DNA of 30,544 bases from CAG-877 sp963660495 (GCA_963660495.1 CAVKYO010000016.1:1-30544); one strand, 5' to 3'; shown: positions 1-8,621, counted from the stretch's first letter. Translations and numbers: made by a program. The notes: generated by a model not told the origin, from the letters alone.

Positions 1-125
1 ATTGTCAAAATAGTTAAAGAAATATGAATAAAATAATTAGTACGGTAGCGACTATCGGAATTTAAGCCTATGGAGAATAGAGGTTACTCTATCTGTGAAG
101 TAGGAAATTTGATCGGTGACGACCA
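1..125 (+). mobile_element. Degenerate 3' end of an IS200/IS605-family tnpB, with possible omega-RNA-like tail
   Basis: The frame at 39-65 reads STVATIGI then stop, followed in frame by AYGE and another stop. This resembles the C-terminal tail and run-through of IS200/IS605 OrfB (TnpB) genes, where a TVGTTGI-like end and an AYGE/ACGE-like run-through are common. The same frame has an upstream stop at 15-17, so no working protein can be made from what is visible. Downstream is a perfect 6-bp hairpin (77-82 with 87-92, loop GTTA). In intact elements this part of the right end encodes the guide-RNA scaffold (omega RNA). No transposase tnpA and no left end are visible in the window. I infer an old, decayed insertion cut by the window edge. 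The match is short and from memory, so the call is moderate. Confidence 0.45.
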
Positions 126-165
126 AAAAACGACAAATTTAAATTTTATAAATTGAAATTTGTCG
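125..165 (-). terminator. Intrinsic terminator of ppdK
   Basis: Positions 131-145 pair with 151-165 (15-bp stem, one mismatch, AT-rich loop). On the minus strand the stem is followed by six T residues (125-130 on the plus strand). It lies 14 bases beyond the ppdK stop codon. Confidence 0.85.
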
Positions 166-178
166 TTTGTTCTATAAA

Positions 179-2803
179 CTATTCTTTATTATTAATAGCT
201 GCTATAGCGGCTGCTAGACGTGCTACTGGAACACGATATGGTGAACAAGATACATAATCTAGTCCTACTTTATGACAGAATTCAATACTTTTTGGATCTC
301 CACCATGTTCGCCACAGATACCTAAATGAATACTTGGTCTAGTTTTACGACCTAATTCTGCAGCCATAGAAACAAGTTTTCCTACACCTTCTTGGTCTAT
401 TGTTGCGAATGGATCTTGTTCTAATATTTTCTTTTTATAATAATCATCTAAGAACTTAGTAGCATCATCTCTTGAAAATCCGAAAGTCATTTGTGTTAAA
501 TCATTTGTGCCAAAACTGAAGAACTCTGCCTCTTCCGCGATTTTATCAGCAATTAGAGCAGCTCTTGGAATTTCAATCATTGTTCCAACTTCATATTTTA
601 CATCTACACCAGTTTCTTTAATTATTTTTTGAGCTGTTTCAACAACAATTTTTTTAACATATTTTAATTCATTTACTGTGCCAATTAATGGAATCATAAT
701 TTCTGGAATAACTGTTTTTCCTACTTTTGTGACATTAACGGCTGCTTCAATTACAGCTCTTGTTTGCATTCTAGCTATTTCTGGATATGTTATAGCTAAA
801 CGACAACCACGATGTCCCATCATTGGATTAAATTCTTTTAATGACTCTACTCTATTTTTTAAAGCTTCAAATGTCATACCTAGGCTTTCTGCTAGAGGTC
901 TAATTTCTTCATCTGTATGAGGTAAGAATTCATGTAATGGTGGATCTAGGAAACGTATTGTTACGGTATAGCCATCCATTGCTCTAAATAATCCTTCAAA
1001 GTCACTTCTTTGATATGGAAGTATTTTTTCTAATGCTTCTTCACGGGTTTTTACATTATCTGCAGTAATCATACGACGGAAATTAAAGATTCTTTCTTCA
1101 TCAAAGAACATATGCTCTGTACGGCAAAGTCCAATACCTTCTGCACCGAATTTTCTTGCTTGAAGGGCATCTCTTGGTGTATCGGCATTAGTTCTGATTT
1201 GTAATTTACGAACTTCATCAGCCCAGTTCATGATAGTTTCAAAATCTCCTGAAATATCTGGCTCGACTGTTTTTATTTTTTCTCCATAAACATTACCTGC
1301 TGCTCCATCTAAACTGATGTAATCTCCTTCTTTATAAACAGTTTTATCTGGTGCAGTTAATGTTTTTGTTTCTTCATCAACTATAATGCTACCACAGCCT
1401 GATACACAACAAGTTCCCATACCACGAGCAACAACAGCAGCATGAGAAGTCATTCCACCACGGACTGTTAGGATACCATGAGCTAGGTTCATTCCTTCAA
1501 TATCTTCTGGAGATGTTTCAAGTCTTGCTAAAATTAAGTCTTTTTCGCCAGCATTGTGCATTTTAATTACATCTTCAGCAGTAAAACATAATTTTCCAGT
1601 TGCAGCACCAGGAGAGGCAGCTAAACCTGTAGCGATAACTTTAGCAGCTTTTAAACTTTCATCATCAAAGTTTGGATGTAATAATTGATCTAATTGCTTT
1701 GGCTCTATTTTTAATAAGGCTTCTTCTTTAGTAATCATACCTTCATTTACTAAGTCAACAGCAATTTTTAAAGCGGCTTTTGCTGTTCTTTTACCGTTTC
1801 TAGTTTGTAGCATAAATAATTTACCATCTTCAATAGTAAATTCCATATCTTGCATATCACGATAATGGTCTTCTAGTATTTTACAAATTCTATTGAATTC
1901 TTCATAACACTCTGGCATTACTTCTTTTAAAGTATCAATACTCTTTGGTGTACGAATTCCAGCAACAACGTCTTCGCCTTGAGCATTCATTAAATATTCA
2001 CCATAAAGCTTATTTTCACCTGTAGCTGGGTTTCTTGTAAATGCTACTCCTGTTCCGGATGTTTCACCTTTATTTCCATATACCATTTCTTGAACGTTAA
2101 CTGCAGTGCCCCAAGCACTTGGTATATCATTTAAACGTCTATAAGTAATAGCTCTATCATTATTCCAACTTCTAAATACAGCTTTTACAGCTTCTATTAA
2201 TTGTTCTTCTGGGTCTTGAGGAAAACTTGTTTTAGCAAATTTCTCATACTCACCTTTATATATTTCAATTACTTCTTTTAAATCTTCAGCTGTTAGGTCT
2301 GTATCATATTCTACATTTTTTTCTTCTTTTATTTTATCGAAAAGTCTTTCAAATGATGACTTAGGAAAACCTTTAACTACATCTGCAAACATTTGAATGA
2401 AACGTCTATATGAATCATATACAAATCTTGGATTAGATGTTATTTTACTAAATCCTTCAGCAACTTCATCATTCATTCCTAAGTTTAATACTGTATCCAT
2501 CATACCAGGCATACTTGCTCTAGCACCAGATCTTACAGATACTAATAATGGATTAGTAGCGTCCCCCAATTTTTTACCTGTGACATTTTCTAGTTCATCA
2601 ATTTTTTCTTTTATTTGATTAATGATTTCATCACTTAGTACTTCATTATCTTCATAATACTTATTACATGCTTCTGTTGTAACAGTGAATCCTCTAGGTA
2701 CTGGTAGGCCAATGTGAGTCATTTCAGCTAAGTTTGCACCTTTACCACCTAAAACTTCACGCATATCTTTGTTTCCTTCAGTAAACATATATACATATTT
2801 CAT
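179..2803 (-). CDS. ppdK: Pyruvate, phosphate dikinase
   Basis: The enzyme interconverts ATP + phosphate + pyruvate and AMP + pyrophosphate + phosphoenolpyruvate in the cytoplasm. In anaerobes it often serves PP-linked glycolysis or PEP synthesis. The 874 residues match the family's usual length. Visible parts in order: an N-terminal nucleotide-binding domain (about 1-340, with KGANLAEM near 21 and RSGARASMPG at 91-100); the swivelling phosphohistidine domain with catalytic His454 in GGMTSHAAVVARG; and a C-terminal PEP/pyruvate TIM barrel ending with the CGEHGG motif at Cys830. His454 and Cys830 fall almost exactly where the Clostridium symbiosum enzyme has its His and Cys. The ATG is preceded by an AGGAGGG ribosome site (2811-2818). 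The gene is monocistronic, with its own promoter and terminator. No dikinase regulatory protein lies next to it. Confidence 0.97.
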   Translation of the reverse strand: MKYVYMFTEGNKDMREVLGGKGANLAEMTHIGLPVPRGFTVTTEACNKYYEDNEVLSDEIINQIKEKIDELENVTGKKLGDATNPLLVSVRSGARASMPGMMDTVLNLGMNDEVAEGFSKITSNPRFVYDSYRRFIQMFADVVKGFPKSSFERLFDKIKEEKNVEYDTDLTAEDLKEVIEIYKGEYEKFAKTSFPQDPEEQLIEAVKAVFRSWNNDRAITYRRLNDIPSAWGTAVNVQEMVYGNKGETSGTGVAFTRNPATGENKLYGEYLMNAQGEDVVAGIRTPKSIDTLKEVMPECYEEFNRICKILEDHYRDMQDMEFTIEDGKLFMLQTRNGKRTAKAALKIAVDLVNEGMITKEEALLKIEPKQLDQLLHPNFDDESLKAAKVIATGLAASPGAATGKLCFTAEDVIKMHNAGEKDLILARLETSPEDIEGMNLAHGILTVRGGMTSHAAVVARGMGTCCVSGCGSIIVDEETKTLTAPDKTVYKEGDYISLDGAAGNVYGEKIKTVEPDISGDFETIMNWADEVRKLQIRTNADTPRDALQARKFGAEGIGLCRTEHMFFDEERIFNFRRMITADNVKTREEALEKILPYQRSDFEGLFRAMDGYTVTIRFLDPPLHEFLPHTDEEIRPLAESLGMTFEALKNRVESLKEFNPMMGHRGCRLAITYPEIARMQTRAVIEAAVNVTKVGKTVIPEIMIPLIGTVNELKYVKKIVVETAQKIIKETGVDVKYEVGTMIEIPRAALIADKIAEEAEFFSFGTNDLTQMTFGFSRDDATKFLDDYYKKKILEQDPFATIDQEGVGKLVSMAAELGRKTRPSIHLGICGEHGGDPKSIEFCHKVGLDYVSCSPYRVPVARLAAAIAAINNKE

Positions 2804-2833
2804 TATTAATCCCTCCTATGATATTACTATTAA

Positions 2834-2862
2834 AGTATAGCAATTATTTACTTTAATAACAA
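2834..2862 (-). promoter_or_regulatory. SigA-type promoter of ppdK
   Basis: Reading the minus strand: -35 TTGTTA (2857-2862), a 17-base spacer ending in TGC (extended -10), and -10 TATACT (2834-2839). It sits about 30 bases before the ppdK start codon. Confidence 0.75.
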
Positions 2863-2894
2863 GGCTTTTTACATTTTTTTACTACTTCTTTTTA

Positions 2895-2924
2895 AAAGAA
2901 AAAAGACTTATTTTAGTAAGTCTT
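2895..2924 (-). terminator. Intrinsic terminator of cvpA-trxA
   Basis: An 8-bp stem (2903-2910 with 2917-2924), with AAGACTTA and TAAGTCTT arms, is followed on the minus strand by a TTTTTTCTTTT tract. The stem includes the trxA stop codon, so the 3' end is very compact. Confidence 0.85.
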
Positions 2925-3207
2925 CTATTCCTTCTTTTTCTAAATATCCAATGTGTTTTTTAACTTCTTTTCCTTTAGAAAATACTATTAATGTTGGTAT
3001 AGACATAATACCATATTTTCTACTAAGTTCAGGAAATTTATCTACATCAATTTTAATGACTTTAATATTTTCATTTTCCTTAGAAATTTCTTCTATAATT
3101 GGACTAATTAATTTACATGGACCACACCAAGTAGCGTAGAAATCAACTAATACTTTGTCTTCATTTATGTAATTATTAAAATCTTGTTCTTGTTCTAAAT
3201 GTATCAT
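2908..3207 (-). CDS. trxA: Thioredoxin
   Basis: A cytoplasmic dithiol-disulfide oxidoreductase that reduces protein disulfides, normally recharged by thioredoxin reductase (no trxB in this window). The 99 residues form one thioredoxin fold. The active site is WCGPCK at 27-32 (Cys28, Cys31) and the cis-proline is Pro71 in SIPT. Length is slightly short for the family (about 105) but every core element is present, and no signal peptide or membrane segment is seen. Start ATG has an AAGGAG site just upstream. It lies 10 bases after cvpA and is clearly co-transcribed with it. In Bacillus subtilis trxA lies a few genes downstream of the cvpA homologue, so the pair looks like a shortened form of that neighbourhood. 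Confidence 0.95.
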   Translation of the reverse strand: MIHLEQEQDFNNYINEDKVLVDFYATWCGPCKLISPIIEEISKENENIKVIKIDVDKFPELSRKYGIMSIPTLIVFSKGKEVKKHIGYLEKEGIEDLLK

Positions 3208-3217
3208 ATTCTTCTCC

Positions 3218-3934
3218 TTATTTATATTTTTTTATAATCTTTTCAACACCTTTTACGTCTTTTAATTTATCAAGTACTACTAATTGTTCTACTGTATGAG
3301 CTGTAGTTATATCATATTTTATCATAGTATCTATTATTTCTAAGTTAGCTTCATTAGTATCTATTCTTTTATTTATAGCTTTATCAGCTGTTTCATATAT
3401 ATCTTCTATTGACTTAGTTATACCTTTGGTTTTTTCAGATATTATTGAGGTCTTATAAAGAATTAAGTTTGTTAGTTTACTATCATTAAATAAATCAAAG
3501 TTTTTTAATGGTAATACTAGTAAAAGTAGTAAGACAAAGGCGAATATATAACCCTCTATTAGTCCTATAACACTACCAGCTAAGGCTGATGGTATTTTTA
3601 AGATAATTGTGGCGTTTACTATTTTTTGGACAACTCCAGAAATAGTTGTTGCTGCTCCATAAATAGTTAGAAGTAGTGCTAATATAATTATAAAGGCTAA
3701 TAATTGATATATTAGTATGTTAATTGACACTAGTCCTTCTAGGTTACCCGAAAAATTAAAGAATGGTAAGTATTTGCAAAGGAAATTACCAACTGGTTCT
3801 TTTAAGTAAAAGGCTATGGCAAATACTAAAATTATGCCTACGAGAGAAATGGCACTTTTAATTAAGCCTTGTTTTGCTCCAGCTATAATAAATATAATTA
3901 TGAATAAGATTATCCCTATATCAAATATGTTCAT
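3218..3934 (-). CDS. cvpA: CvpA family membrane protein
   Basis: Integral membrane protein of the CvpA family, named for colicin V production in E. coli; its role in Firmicutes is unclear. From the ATG at 3934 the protein has 238 residues. Four hydrophobic stretches fill the first 150 or so, with the family's GAKQG-like turn after the first helix and a GSVIGLIEG-like stretch before the last one. The remaining 90 residues are charged, helical and probably cytoplasmic. A GTG at 3943 is in frame, but the AGGAG site lies almost on top of it and about 10 bases before the ATG, so I prefer the ATG. First gene of the cvpA-trxA unit; divergent from rnhC. In B. subtilis the homologue yshB also lies close to rnhC. 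Confidence 0.75.
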   Translation of the reverse strand: MNIFDIGIILFIIIFIIAGAKQGLIKSAISLVGIILVFAIAFYLKEPVGNFLCKYLPFFNFSGNLEGLVSINILIYQLLAFIIILALLLTIYGAATTISGVVQKIVNATIILKIPSALAGSVIGLIEGYIFAFVLLLLLVLPLKNFDLFNDSKLTNLILYKTSIISEKTKGITKSIEDIYETADKAINKRIDTNEANLEIIDTMIKYDITTAHTVEQLVVLDKLKDVKGVEKIIKKYK

Positions 3935-3955
3935 TGTTTTCACACTCCTATTTTA

Positions 3956-3961
3956 ATTATA
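3956..3961 (-). promoter_or_regulatory. -10 box of the cvpA-trxA promoter
   Basis: TATAAT on the minus strand, 21 bases before the cvpA ATG. No good -35 is seen at 16-18 bases; that position is occupied by the -10 of the divergent rnhC promoter. Confidence 0.5.
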
Positions 3962-3979
3962 AACTATTTAGAAAAAATA

Positions 3980-3988
3980 TGCTATAAT
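3980..3988 (+). promoter_or_regulatory. Extended -10 promoter of rnhC
   Basis: TGCTATAAT is a perfect extended -10 (TGnTATAAT) 22 bases before the rnhC ATG. The -35 region is poor and overlaps the divergent cvpA -10, so the two promoters probably exclude one another. Confidence 0.7.
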
Positions 3989-4010
3989 ATTTTTGAAAGG
4001 AGCTAAATTT

Positions 4011-4922
4011 ATGAATGTTGTTATTAAAGTTAATGATGAAATTAAAAATAAAATGATTGAGTATTATAAAGATAAAAGACGTGATAAAGTTATTCCTTAT
4101 GTTGTTTTCCAAGCTGAAGAAGAAGATACTGTTATTACTATGTATGAGTCTGGCAAGGTTATGTTTCAAGGAAAAAGTGCTGATGTTGATGCGGCTATGT
4201 GGGGAGTTGCTTTAGAAAATACTAAAGAAAAGCAAGAGGAAAAGAAAGTAAAAGACGCTAAGTATTATAATGCTTCTGCTGTTGGATCAGATGAGGTTGG
4301 AACTGGAGATTACTTTGGACCTATTGTTGTTACTGCAACTTATGTAAAAAAGGAAGATATTCCTTTTCTAGAAAGTCTTGGTGTTGGTGACTCTAAAAAG
4401 ATTGATGACCCTAAAATTTTAAAGATTGCTCCTGAAGTAGCAAAAAAAATTAAATATAGAAGTATTATACTTTCTAATAAAGAATATAATGATAAATACG
4501 GTAAAGACATTAATATGAATAAGATAAAAGCTATTATGCATAATAAAGTTTTATATCAATTAATGACTGAAGAGAAGCCTAAGGTTGACTATATCATTGT
4601 TGATGAATTTGCTAGAGAAGCTAGATATTATGAGTATTTAAATGGTATATCTGATATTCAAAGAGGTATTACTTTTATTACTAAGGCAGAAGATAAAAAC
4701 TTAGCTGTTGCGGCTGGATCAATAATTAGTCGTTATATTTTCCTTAAGGAATTTGATAAGCTTTCTGATAGTATTCATATTCCATTACCTAAAGGTGCTG
4801 GTAAAGATGTTGATACTATTGGCGAAGAAGTTGTTGAAAAATATGGTAAAGATAAGTTAAAAGAAATTGCTAAGTTTAATTTTAAAAATACTGATAGAAT
4901 ATTACATACCTTGGTTATGTAA
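4011..4922 (+). CDS. rnhC: Ribonuclease HIII
   Basis: Cleaves the RNA strand of RNA-DNA hybrids such as R-loops and primers. From the ATG at 4011 the protein has 303 residues. An N-terminal TBP-like substrate-binding domain (about 1-75) is followed by the RNase HII/HIII catalytic domain. The GSDEVGTGDYFGP motif supplies Asp94 and Glu95, and IIVDEFA supplies Asp198. The TBP-like domain separates HIII from HII. The frame stays open to a TTG at 3993, but that codon lies inside the AAAGGAG ribosome site (3996-4002), which fits the ATG much better. It is the only clear plus-strand gene here and faces away from cvpA-trxA. Confidence 0.95.
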   Translation: MNVVIKVNDEIKNKMIEYYKDKRRDKVIPYVVFQAEEEDTVITMYESGKVMFQGKSADVDAAMWGVALENTKEKQEEKKVKDAKYYNASAVGSDEVGTGDYFGPIVVTATYVKKEDIPFLESLGVGDSKKIDDPKILKIAPEVAKKIKYRSIILSNKEYNDKYGKDINMNKIKAIMHNKVLYQLMTEEKPKVDYIIVDEFAREARYYEYLNGISDIQRGITFITKAEDKNLAVAAGSIISRYIFLKEFDKLSDSIHIPLPKGAGKDVDTIGEEVVEKYGKDKLKEIAKFNFKNTDRILHTLVM

Positions 4923-4926
4923 AAGT

Positions 4927-4956
4927 AAAAGACTTCACAACATAGTGAGGTCTTTT
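4927..4956. terminator. Bidirectional terminator between convergent rnhC and kinase genes
   Basis: A 12-bp stem (4927-4938 with 4945-4956, one G-T pair, 6-base loop) begins in an A-rich arm and ends in a T-rich arm, so each strand carries a U-tract. It sits between the rnhC stop (4922) and the kinase stop (4960) and can serve both. Confidence 0.85.
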
Positions 4957-4959
4957 TAT

Positions 4960-6804
4960 TTAGTCTTTTTTAGCAAAATATTTTTTTATTAAACAATTTA
5001 GTTCACTTGGTTTAATTGGCTTTGCTAAGTATTCATCAAATCCTTCGTTTAAATACATTTCATGCATACCTGAAATGGCATTGGCTGTTAAAACTACAAT
5101 TGGTGGAAGAATATATCCATCTAATTTTTTTAGTTTATGAAGTGTTTCAATCCCATCTAGTTCATGCATCATATGATCCATAAAAATCATATCATATTTA
5201 TTTTCAGCTTTAATATTGCGAATACATTCTCTACCTGATGTTAATGTCTTAATATTAAAGTTGTATGGTTCTAGTATTCTTTTTGTTACTTTTACACTTA
5301 ATTCATCATCATCTACTATTAAAATAGTATATTTAGAACAGTCAATTATTGGAACTTTATCATCTGATGATTTAATTATATTAGCGATATTACCTATTGG
5401 AATACTATCTACTATTTTTTGTTTTAATATAAATTCGAAGGAACTACCTACTCCATATTCACTTTTGGCTGTTACTTTACCGTTCATTACGTCAACATAT
5501 CTTTTAGCAATTACTAAGCCATAGTTATTAGCCTTATCTTCAGGTGAAATATTTTTAGCAAAATTACCATTTATTTCATCTAACTTTTCTTTTTCTATTC
5601 CAATTCCTGTATCTGATACTTTCATAGTTAAAATACATGATTTATCAATTATTTGGGAATAAATAGATAATTTTATTTTACCAACTTCTGTATACTTGAT
5701 AGAATTAGTTAAAAAATTTAATAATACTTGATATATTTTATTATAGTCACCATATAATCTACTTGGAATTTGTTCATCAATATTTAATATAAATTCTACT
5801 GGTTTTTCTTCTATTTTGGTACTAACTATATTATTTAAATCTTTTACTACATTAGTTATAGAATACTCTTTTTCATCTAAGGCTTCTGGTGTTGATTCTA
5901 AAACAGATAAGTCTAAAATATTATCAATTATATTTAGTAAGTTTCCTCCCGCAATAGATATTTCTTTTATATAATTTTTAGTTTCCATTTCATTATAATT
6001 AGTTTCTTTTAATATTAATTTACTACATTTTACAATTGTATTCATGGGATGTACTATTTCACTAGACATATTGGATAAAAACTCAGTCTTTGTTTTATTT
6101 GACTTTTCTATTTCTTCACTTAGTCCTTCTAATTCTTGAGCATTTTTTATATCTGGATTTTCAACATTAAAATATAAGTAAAACATTTGAATTGATGCTC
6201 CCATAGCTTCAAAAGCTATTTCTTTAAATATAAATTGTAATATAATAACTATTGTTAAGAGGATGGCTTGAGCATATATAGCTCTTTTCTTTCTAGCTGG
6301 TATGTTTTTTCCATGAATAATCATGTAACCTATAATACAGATAATTATAATTGCACAGTATACTAATAAAAAGTAAGCAGCTGGTCCTGGTATGTATGTT
6401 ACTTTTTCTAGACTATCAAAAGGAATAACTAGATATATTAATGAGGTTATAATTGTAAATATTGTTATGGCTTTTGTTCTAGTATTATAAAATATATATT
6501 CTTTTAAAGTCTTTACTGATGGATTACTTATAAAGGCAATACTATAAAAATAAAGTAAATAAAACCAGATAATTGCTGAAGACCAATGTATTCTAGTTAC
6601 TATTGATTTTACTTGGTAATCAGTTGAATAATATGTTATTGGCGTTGATACAAATTCTGAAAGTAATAGAAATATCATTGTAATTAAAAGATATTTATAT
6701 AGTCTACTCTCAATATTATTTTCTTTATTTTGGGAGAAATAGGAAACTAAAAGTAAAAACATAAAGAAGAAACTACCAATGGATAGTATTAATCCTGATA
6801 TCAT
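4960..6804 (-). CDS. Seven-TM hybrid histidine kinase with intact ATP site but no phospho-acceptor His
   Basis: 614 residues. About seven hydrophobic segments (1-215) form a membrane sensor. A dimerisation (HisKA-like) region, an ATPase domain and a C-terminal receiver domain follow. The H-box reads EFLSNMSSEIVHP: Ser248 stands where the phospho-acceptor His should be. The ATP site looks working: N-box Asn363/Asn367/Lys370, G1 box DTGIGI (Asp398) and a recognisable G2 region (427-435). The receiver (about 493-612) has the acidic pair DDD at 498-500, phospho-acceptor Asp543, Thr573 and Lys595. The ATG overlaps the upstream kinase stop (ATGA), so translation is probably coupled. I infer that it phosphorylates a partner, most likely the upstream kinase. 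His252, four residues downstream, could be a displaced acceptor but would not face the usual way. No DNA-binding response regulator is adjacent. Confidence 0.9.
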   Translation of the reverse strand: MISGLILSIGSFFFMFLLLVSYFSQNKENNIESRLYKYLLITMIFLLLSEFVSTPITYYSTDYQVKSIVTRIHWSSAIIWFYLLYFYSIAFISNPSVKTLKEYIFYNTRTKAITIFTIITSLIYLVIPFDSLEKVTYIPGPAAYFLLVYCAIIIICIIGYMIIHGKNIPARKKRAIYAQAILLTIVIILQFIFKEIAFEAMGASIQMFYLYFNVENPDIKNAQELEGLSEEIEKSNKTKTEFLSNMSSEIVHPMNTIVKCSKLILKETNYNEMETKNYIKEISIAGGNLLNIIDNILDLSVLESTPEALDEKEYSITNVVKDLNNIVSTKIEEKPVEFILNIDEQIPSRLYGDYNKIYQVLLNFLTNSIKYTEVGKIKLSIYSQIIDKSCILTMKVSDTGIGIEKEKLDEINGNFAKNISPEDKANNYGLVIAKRYVDVMNGKVTAKSEYGVGSSFEFILKQKIVDSIPIGNIANIIKSSDDKVPIIDCSKYTILIVDDDELSVKVTKRILEPYNFNIKTLTSGRECIRNIKAENKYDMIFMDHMMHELDGIETLHKLKKLDGYILPPIVVLTANAISGMHEMYLNEGFDEYLAKPIKPSELNCLIKKYFAKKD

Positions 6805-8621
6805 ATTTTCACATCCTCTTTCAAATATTTGTAAACAATTTTAGTAATTGAGTCTTTACTTACAGGTTTATAAATAGCATCATTTATATATGCTCTACTT
6901 TTATCTTGCCTATTTTCAGTCATTTCTACTAGAATTGAATCTTTGTTTATACCTTTTAGACTTTGTTCTAATGTCTCATCTATAAAGTTAGTATCAATTA
7001 ATATAAGATCATATTTAGTGCCAGTTATTTTATTAGCGTATTCTTCTTCTGTATAGGCACTTGAAATATTATAATGATATTCTTCTAATAATTTACTTAT
7101 AATAATATGGTTAACTTTGTTATCATCGACTATTAATATATTTTTGGATACAGTTTTTGTTGGTACTGGTATTTCTGTATCATTGTCGAGACTTATACTT
7201 TGAATAAAACATAGGGTACATTCGCAGTGATTGCTTGTAGTTTTAAAGTCTGCTCTACCATTTAATAATTCTATATATTGTTTAGCAATTATTAATTTTA
7301 AGTCGTCATTATCGATAGTTTGTTCTTTATTTTCACCTAATTTAACGTAGTCATTGAATTCCATATCAAATTTTTCTCTTGGAATATGACAATTACTACT
7401 GGTAATTTTAAAGATAAGTTGGTAGTTATTTTTTTCTGCTTTTTTATAGTCAAGTGTTACTAGAATTTTACCATTTTCTTGAGTTTTTCTTTGAAGATAA
7501 TTTATTATATTAGTAAATATTTTGTGCATTTTTGGACTATCACCAATGAATAGATGTTCTGGAATAGTCTCATTAATTGACGTTTCATAACTAATATTAT
7601 TGTCAAGTTTCGCAATTATTTCTTCTTCAATATTTTTAAGAAATTCACGGATGTTATATTTTTCATTTTCTATTTTTTCTTTTTTTGTTTCTAGTGCTGA
7701 TATATCTAAAATTGTATCTATTAGTTCTGATAGTATACTACTTGCTTGATAAATATCTCTTGTATCACGTTTAGCACATTCTTCTGTTAATGGATGTTCG
7801 TTTAGTAAGACTTCACTGAAGCCTAGAATTGTACTCATTGGCGTTCTAATTTCATGTGACATATTTATTAGAAATTCTGTCTTAGCTTTTTCAGCAATTG
7901 TTGCTTTTTCTTTGGATATTTTAAGTTCTTGAATAAGTTTATTATCTTGACTTTCAATAGTAAAAAATAGGGTTGCGATTAAATAGGCAAACATAAATGT
8001 AATAGTATTATAGTCATATCCTAATAATACTTGTAGTGCCATTAATAGGACAAAAAGAGCAATTGTAAAATAAATGGTTTTTTTTTGACTTTTAGTAAGT
8101 GCATTTCCTTTAAATATCATGGCTATGGAAACTACAATTGAAAGAATTGCTCCTTCTATATAGGCAACATTTACTCCTGGTCCTCCAAAATTATAAAAGT
8201 TAGATTTAGAACTTTCATAGGTTAATGGTAAGGAGAAGGAAACAGATATTATTATGACAGCTAGAACTAGTAATGTTAAAAATGATATTAAGTGATATCT
8301 TTTTTCTTTGTCTTTATCTGTAAAATGTTCAATCCTACATAATAGATAATAGATAAGTAAATTAATCCAAATTATGTTACCTACTGTATAAATTCGACAA
8401 GTTAATTCAGCTAGTTTTGGATTTATATCTAGAACAGATAGTCCATATACGTAGCCCATTTCACAAAATGTTAAGATAATAGCTAAACCAAGTAAGGCAG
8501 AAAATACTTTAGTTTGTTTATTTTTAATCTTCTTTTTATGGACATACATAAGTAAAATAAGACATAAAAAGCTTAACGCACATATCGCAAATCCCATGCT
8601 TCCTAATATTTTTTGATTCAC
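6801..8621 (-). CDS. Seven-TM hybrid histidine kinase with intact H-box but destroyed ATP site
   Basis: 606 residues with the same layout as the next gene: about seven membrane segments (1-222), dimerisation/H-box domain, ATPase-like domain and C-terminal receiver. The H-box is canonical: FLINMSHEIRTPMS with His256. The ATPase-like domain has lost its key residues. The N-box Asn is Tyr375 (NIINYLQRK), the G1 Asp-Gly-Gly positions are Ser/Asn/His (ITSSNCHIP, 406-413), and the glycine-rich lid is gone (DNDDLKLIIAK). The receiver keeps Asp499/Asp500, a likely acceptor Asp543 (LIDTN), Thr568 and Lys585, but lacks the usual MP.MDG pattern. Start is GTG with GGAGG 10 bases upstream. First gene of a two-gene operon. 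Alone it should not autophosphorylate in cis. I infer that it receives phosphate from the second kinase in a heterodimer. Confidence 0.9.
   Translation of the reverse strand: MNQKILGSMGFAICALSFLCLILLMYVHKKKIKNKQTKVFSALLGLAIILTFCEMGYVYGLSVLDINPKLAELTCRIYTVGNIIWINLLIYYLLCRIEHFTDKDKEKRYHLISFLTLLVLAVIIISVSFSLPLTYESSKSNFYNFGGPGVNVAYIEGAILSIVVSIAMIFKGNALTKSQKKTIYFTIALFVLLMALQVLLGYDYNTITFMFAYLIATLFFTIESQDNKLIQELKISKEKATIAEKAKTEFLINMSHEIRTPMSTILGFSEVLLNEHPLTEECAKRDTRDIYQASSILSELIDTILDISALETKKEKIENEKYNIREFLKNIEEEIIAKLDNNISYETSINETIPEHLFIGDSPKMHKIFTNIINYLQRKTQENGKILVTLDYKKAEKNNYQLIFKITSSNCHIPREKFDMEFNDYVKLGENKEQTIDNDDLKLIIAKQYIELLNGRADFKTTSNHCECTLCFIQSISLDNDTEIPVPTKTVSKNILIVDDNKVNHIIISKLLEEYHYNISSAYTEEEYANKITGTKYDLILIDTNFIDETLEQSLKGINKDSILVEMTENRQDKSRAYINDAIYKPVSKDSITKIVYKYLKEDVKI

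Noticed and set aside
3957..4169. Minus-strand 70-residue frame opposite the start of rnhC
   Set aside because: Antisense to a clear RNase HIII domain and made of Asn/Phe/Ile repeats from AT-rich codons.
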